This document shows, in pieces, positions 60,553 through 64,000 of a stretch of 64,000 nucleotides of DNA. The DNA lies in contig CANKZR010000001.1 of assembly GCA_947488625.1 (NCBI GenBank), positions 1,364,001-1,428,000 on the forward strand. The letters are read 5' to 3'. This stretch comes from an uncultured Sphingomonadaceae bacterium (lineage in GTDB: Bacteria; Pseudomonadota; Alphaproteobacteria; Sphingomonadales; Sphingomonadaceae). Under the pieces are notes generated by a model, which was not told the DNA's origin, ran no database searches, and worked only from the letters and a program-made list of their open reading frames with translations. Made by a program: the position numbers and the translations under genes. The stretch's first letter is position 1. Every line of letters starts with the position of its first letter.

Positions 60553-60741
60553 ATGAGAGTAACTTTTCTGTGTTTCGTACTGGCTGCGATCCTAGCATGG
60601 GGCTCCGCAATCATGTTTGGGGGTTGGTATGCTGTAGAGGCAATCGTAAGTTTTGACCCACCCTTGCTTTCTTTGATCATGCTTTTGATTGCCGCAGCGC
60701 CGTGGTTGTATCTTCTATACGAGAAGAAGCAGTCATCCTGA
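60553..60741 (+). CDS. Small two-helix membrane protein
   Basis: A 62-residue protein made of two hydrophobic segments (about 3-32 and 38-57) with a charged YEKKQSS end. It is visibly less G/C-rich than its neighbours. It follows the PilZ gene by 36 bases. No family is recognised. Confidence 0.55.
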   Translation: MRVTFLCFVLAAILAWGSAIMFGGWYAVEAIVSFDPPLLSLIMLLIAAAPWLYLLYEKKQSS

Positions 60742-60780
60742 TGTCCGCAACAGGGCGTTTATGATCGTCGCTTTACGGCG

Positions 60781-62412
60781 TCAGGCAAACAGCCCCTGCA
60801 GATACCAGTCGGGCATTCCTCCGCGGCCGTCCGTGGGCAGGCCGTTGCGGTAGATCCAGTAGCGGCGGCCCGTCTCGTCCTCGATACGATAATAGTCGCG
60901 CAGGCGGGTGGAGCCTTTTTCGCGCCACCACTCGGGCGCGATGCGTTCGGGGCCTTCCACGCGGGCTACTTCGCATACCTGCCCGCGCCAGCTGAAGCGG
61001 CGGGGGTAGCCCTCCGGCGCGGCATAGAGCACCGAAATGCGCTCGGCCCGGTCGAGCAGTTTGAGGGGGCGAGTATGGAAGGCCAGTTCGCCTTGCGAGG
61101 CAGGCTCGGGCTCCAGCGGAGGCTGCCAGCCTTGCGCACGTTCGGGAATATGGCTGGCACGCGGCACGGGGCGCTGCACCGCGTCCTTACCAAGGCGGGT
61201 GGTGAGACGATCCATACAGGCCGCCAGCGAGGTGCCATGCTGCTCTGCTGCCGCCTCCAAGTCCGACTGGTCCAGCTCCAAGGGCTGCGACCAGGAGGCG
61301 CGCAGGCGCAGCATCTCGATGCCGAAGCCTGCGTCGATATCGTCCAGCCTTTCGGAAAACAGGCGGCAGATATGAGCCGGATCGCGGGTGGCGGCGGCCA
61401 TCTCCAGATCGCGGGTCAGCACTTCACCATCCACGCGCCACAGGCCCATTTGCAGACGGCGCGCGCCCTCGCCCTTTGCCTCCAGAGTGCGGGCCATGTC
61501 CTCGGCAAGGTCGGCCACCACGGTATCGAGCAATTGCCGATGGCGGATCGGCTCCACCAGGCGGCGCTGCACCATCGGCGCGGTGACGGGGACGACGGGT
61601 AGCAGTGGTTCGGGCACGCGACCCAGCAACTGGTCCATGCGGATCAGCGGGTTGGCAGCGGGCGACTTGCGGTTGCGGAAACGGCGGTGAATGGCATCGC
61701 GGCCACTCCCTTTGCGATCGCGCCCCTCCTCGATCCCCGCAAGGTCGCCCAGGCGTTTCAGGCCAAGGCGCTTGAGAACGAGCAGCACATCGTTGTCGAG
61801 GCGAAGCGCAGCGACGGGAAGGTCGGCAAGACGCCCGCGAGGATCGTCATCGGGATCGAGAATGGCGCCTTGCGCGGCATGATGCGCCAGTGCCCATGCC
61901 GTGCCTGCCGTGGGGCCGATGGCAGTGCGAACCTGCAGGCCGCGTGCCGTGCAGCGCGCCTGGACATCGGCCAGCATGCGTCGCTCTCCGCCGAACAGGT
62001 GGGCAACGGCGGTCACATCCACCAGCAAGCCATCGGGTGGATCGATGGCGCTCCACGGGCCCCAGCGCTGCGCCCATACGGCAAGCCGTTCGAGGAAGGC
62101 GAGATCGCCCGCGGGATCGCTGGGCCGCACTTCTATTGCAGGGCACAGCGTGCGGGCATCGGCCAGCATCATTCCTCGCGCTGCACCATGCGCGCGTGCG
62201 GCCTGGTTCGCAGCATCGATACGTGGGCCGTGGGCGGTTTCGGTAATCAGCACCAGCGGGGCGGCATCGGCGCCCTCCCCGTACTGGCAGCCCTCAGAGT
62301 GCCGCCAGCGATCGAGCGCCAGATCCGCGCACCAGATCGCCATGATCCGGCGCGGGGGTCGTTTGCACTCGTTCTGGACGGATCGGCTCTGGGGCGAGGC
62401 GTTCTGGCTCAT
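60781..62412 (-). CDS. imuB: Y-family polymerase-like mutasome protein ImuB
   Basis: About 543 residues. Catalytically inactive Y-family relative that bridges DnaE2 to the sliding clamp. RRIMAIWCADLALDRW starts the fold, DGLLVDVTAVAHLFGGE replaces the acidic polymerase site, and PVPVTAPM-like and HTRPLKLLDRAERISVLY blocks follow. I choose ATG 62412, with ATG 62346 as the alternative; both lie well inside imuA, in another frame. It shares the SOS box of imuA. Confidence 0.92.
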   Translation of the reverse strand: MSQNASPQSRSVQNECKRPPRRIMAIWCADLALDRWRHSEGCQYGEGADAAPLVLITETAHGPRIDAANQAARAHGAARGMMLADARTLCPAIEVRPSDPAGDLAFLERLAVWAQRWGPWSAIDPPDGLLVDVTAVAHLFGGERRMLADVQARCTARGLQVRTAIGPTAGTAWALAHHAAQGAILDPDDDPRGRLADLPVAALRLDNDVLLVLKRLGLKRLGDLAGIEEGRDRKGSGRDAIHRRFRNRKSPAANPLIRMDQLLGRVPEPLLPVVPVTAPMVQRRLVEPIRHRQLLDTVVADLAEDMARTLEAKGEGARRLQMGLWRVDGEVLTRDLEMAAATRDPAHICRLFSERLDDIDAGFGIEMLRLRASWSQPLELDQSDLEAAAEQHGTSLAACMDRLTTRLGKDAVQRPVPRASHIPERAQGWQPPLEPEPASQGELAFHTRPLKLLDRAERISVLYAAPEGYPRRFSWRGQVCEVARVEGPERIAPEWWREKGSTRLRDYYRIEDETGRRYWIYRNGLPTDGRGGMPDWYLQGLFA

Positions 62413-63052
62413 CGCGCAAAATCCATTCTCCGGGAGGGTGGGCACGGGCGCGGAACAGTTCTGCATGCCATGCAGCGCGGCCAGGGGCTGCAATGTTCCA
62501 GCGCGGTGGGGATGATGGCGCGCTTGTCAGCCGCCAGCGCATCCGGGCGGAACTGAGATCGGCTTGCGCGTCCAGGCGCACCATCAGCAGCGGTACGCCA
62601 TGCTTTTCCGCCGTCAGCGTAAGGCGGCGCGAGGCAGTGAAATCCAGCGCGCGCGGATTGCCCGCCACTTCGCCCACCACCACCGCCAGATCGCGGCAGC
62701 GTAGTCCCTCCTCCATTGCGAACAGCGCATCTTCCGGGGTCTTTGCGGCCACATGGATCAGGCGATGGCGCAAGCCTTCGGGAAGGCCGGCGCGATAGGG
62801 GCGCCCGCCCAGCTTGATGGCGCGGGCATCCTGCACCCACAACACGCTGCGCTCCTCCAACGAGGCGGCATCATCAGCGGCGCCCCTCAGCGCATCTTGC
62901 GCAAAGGCAAGCGCAGCCCCCACCCCGACGCCCTGGTTAGCGCAGGTGAATATCTCGCTATGCAACGGCAACGGCACGCCCGGCTGCCAGCGCGGGTTGC
63001 GGGCAGCACGGACGGCCAGCTCCGCCGCTTTTGGCAGTGTGCTGGTATCCAT
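62294..63052 (-). CDS. imuA: Mutasome accessory protein ImuA
   Basis: A 252-residue RecA-related protein without an intact nucleotide site, needed for DnaE2-dependent mutagenesis. Segments LHSEIFTCANQGVGVGAALA, VLWVQDARAIKLGGRPY and ALFAMEEGLRCRDLAVVVGE fit ImuA. It begins 18 bases after an SOS box, with AGGAG before the ATG. Its last 119 bases overlap imuB. Confidence 0.9.
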   Translation of the reverse strand: MDTSTLPKAAELAVRAARNPRWQPGVPLPLHSEIFTCANQGVGVGAALAFAQDALRGAADDAASLEERSVLWVQDARAIKLGGRPYRAGLPEGLRHRLIHVAAKTPEDALFAMEEGLRCRDLAVVVGEVAGNPRALDFTASRRLTLTAEKHGVPLLMVRLDAQADLSSARMRWRLTSAPSSPPRWNIAAPGRAAWHAELFRARAHPPGEWILRDEPERLAPEPIRPERVQTTPAPDHGDLVRGSGARSLAAL

Positions 63053-63069
63053 TACGAATCGACTCCTGT

Positions 63070-63084
63070 GTTCCTATTATGTTC
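63070..63084 (-). promoter_or_regulatory. LexA (SOS) box of imuA-imuB
   Basis: GTTC at 63070-63073 and GTTC at 63081-63084 with 7 bases between, an exact alphaproteobacterial LexA site. A CATAAT-like -10 on the minus strand overlaps it. It may also affect the divergent gene at 63156. Confidence 0.92.
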
Positions 63085-63155
63085 CAGTATGGGCTTTCGG
63101 GCAAGCTTGGAACTTCTCCCGTCCCCACACCGTTGGTGCGTCAAAGGAGAATGCC

Positions 63156-63626
63156 ATGACATCGACCCATGACCTCAAACAGAAATTCTGGAAATCGCTG
63201 GCCGACAGCCCGTTCATCTTTCTTGAACTCGATGCGGACCCCAAGACCGCCGTGCCCATGACCGCGCAGCTGGACAAGGACGCCAACGGTACGATCTGGT
63301 TCTTCACCACGAAGGATCACACCTTTGCCCACGGCGGCCCTGCCACCGCAACCTTCGCCGGCAAGGGCCATGACATGTTCGCCCGTTTCAGCGGCGTGCT
63401 TAGCGAAGAAACCAGCCGCGAACGCTTCGAGAAGCAGTGGAGCAAGCCTGTCGAGGCCTGGTATCCGAAGGGCAAGGAAGATCCCAACATCCTGATGCTG
63501 CGGATGGACCTGGGCAATGCAGAGATCTGGAACAGCGATCTGGGCTTCGTGGATACGGCCAAGATGTTGTTCGGCTTCGACGTGCGTGAAGACGCCGAAG
63601 AAGAGCATACCCAGACAACTCTCTAA
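63156..63626 (+). CDS. Pyridoxamine 5'-phosphate oxidase-like flavoprotein (general stress type)
   Basis: A 156-residue split-barrel protein resembling general stress protein 26: ADSPFIFLELDADPKTAVPM, TIWFFTTKDHTFAHGG, ATFAGKGHDMFARFSG, and a late MRMDLGNAEIWNSD-type end (here LRMDLGNAEIWNSD). It probably binds FMN or F420-like flavin; no substrate known. AAGGAGA precedes ATG 63156. Confidence 0.88.
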   Translation: MTSTHDLKQKFWKSLADSPFIFLELDADPKTAVPMTAQLDKDANGTIWFFTTKDHTFAHGGPATATFAGKGHDMFARFSGVLSEETSRERFEKQWSKPVEAWYPKGKEDPNILMLRMDLGNAEIWNSDLGFVDTAKMLFGFDVREDAEEEHTQTTL

Positions 63627-63650
63627 TCGGATCATACGAACCGAAAAGAA

Positions 63651-63690
63651 AGGGCCACCGCTCGGATCCGAGCGGTGGCCCTATTTTTTT
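63651..63690 (+). terminator. Bidirectional intrinsic terminator
   Basis: A perfect inverted repeat, 16 bases per arm, spans 63651-63682 and is followed by seven T at 63684-63690. On the minus strand TTTCTTTT follows, so it can end transcription from both the flavoprotein gene and the transporter gene. Confidence 0.93.
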
Positions 63691-63706
63691 GCGGTCCAGC
63701 CGTAAA

Positions 63707-64000
63707 CTAAGCGACGATGCTGGGGAAGATACCGACCAGCAGGATCGCTGCCAGCGCGATGGGGCAAAGCCAGCAGACGAGGAAACGCCAGAAGACATGG
63801 AGCGCACCGCCCAGCCCGTTTTCGGCATCCACCAACCGCTTGTTCGCAATCCAGCCCACGAAGATCGAGGTCAGCAGGGCACCCACGGGCATGGTAATCT
63901 TGCCGGTGAAGGTGTCCAGCGTATCGAGCAGCCCCATCCCTTCGAACATCGGCAGGAACCCGAGAGGGTGCCAATCCGACAGCATTCCGGTGGACAAGGC
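63707..64000 (-). CDS. Sodium-dependent transporter (NSS/SNF family), C-terminal part
   Basis: The frame is open to the window edge, so only the last 97 or so residues are seen: LLDTLDTFTGKITMPVGALL and WRFLVCWLCPIALAAILLVG form the last two membrane helices with the FDxLD-like loop typical of neurotransmitter:sodium symporter family members. The start lies outside. Likely imports amino acids with sodium; substrate unknown. Confidence 0.8.
   Translation of the reverse strand, partial: ALSTGMLSDWHPLGFLPMFEGMGLLDTLDTFTGKITMPVGALLTSIFVGWIANKRLVDAENGLGGALHVFWRFLVCWLCPIALAAILLVGIFPSIVA

Overview
The window looks like chromosomal DNA from an alphaproteobacterium, most likely a sphingomonad of the Erythrobacteraceae type. 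This rests on gene content and protein character, not on a database search. Clues are high G+C, dnaG followed directly by rpoD with a long acidic insert in the sigma factor, two LexA boxes of the alphaproteobacterial form GTTC-N7-GTTC, an ImuA/ImuB/DnaE2 mutasome, an AHH-domain protein and a CTTGAC-N17 type promoter before a tRNA. I see no rRNA, CRISPR array, insertion sequence or prophage. Both ends are cut inside genes: carB on the left, a sodium-dependent transporter on the right.

Layout. 1-4.0 kb (minus): carA, an unexpected A/T-rich gene for a papain-like cysteine peptidase-like protein, then carB, all overlapping. 4.1-18.3 kb (plus): yqeY, two paralogous lipoproteins, dnaG, rpoD, rluE, an orphan ParA ATPase, an HWE histidine kinase with a frameshifted response regulator, rpiB-glyA-nrdR-trmJ, and rpsD with leader hairpin and terminator. 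18.3-28.1 kb (minus): an S9 peptidase, then a tight set running xseB, ispA, coaD, cyclophilin, queA, ABC exporter, DUF481 protein, tgt, chorismate mutase. 28.1-31.9 kb (plus): a frameshifted DUF2177 gene, purL and two translationally coupled genes. 31.9-33.2 kb (minus): a thioesterase and serB, head-to-head with miaA.

34-40.3 kb (plus) is branched-chain amino acid synthesis: ilvB-ilvH-ilvC, a YceI protein, and leuA behind a leucine-rich leader peptide that looks like an attenuator. Two poorly known minus-strand genes, recJ and two tRNA-Glu genes differing only at the wobble base follow. 44-52.9 kb is a complete Pho regulon: phoR, a phosphate-type porin, pstSCAB, phoU, phoB, with 11-base-periodic Pho-box repeats before the porin and pstS.

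52.9-63.1 kb is a DNA-damage region. One SOS box precedes radical SAM protein, DUF4130-UdgX, dnaE2 and an extensin-like gene, packed with gaps or overlaps of a few bases. A second SOS box precedes imuA-imuB, which overlap by about 119 bases. A PilZ protein and a small membrane protein lie between the two units.

Most notable: the peptidase-like gene inside carAB, the SOS operon joining UdgX to DnaE2 with a possibly leaderless start, the leu leader peptide, two likely frameshifts, and the Pho-box arrays.
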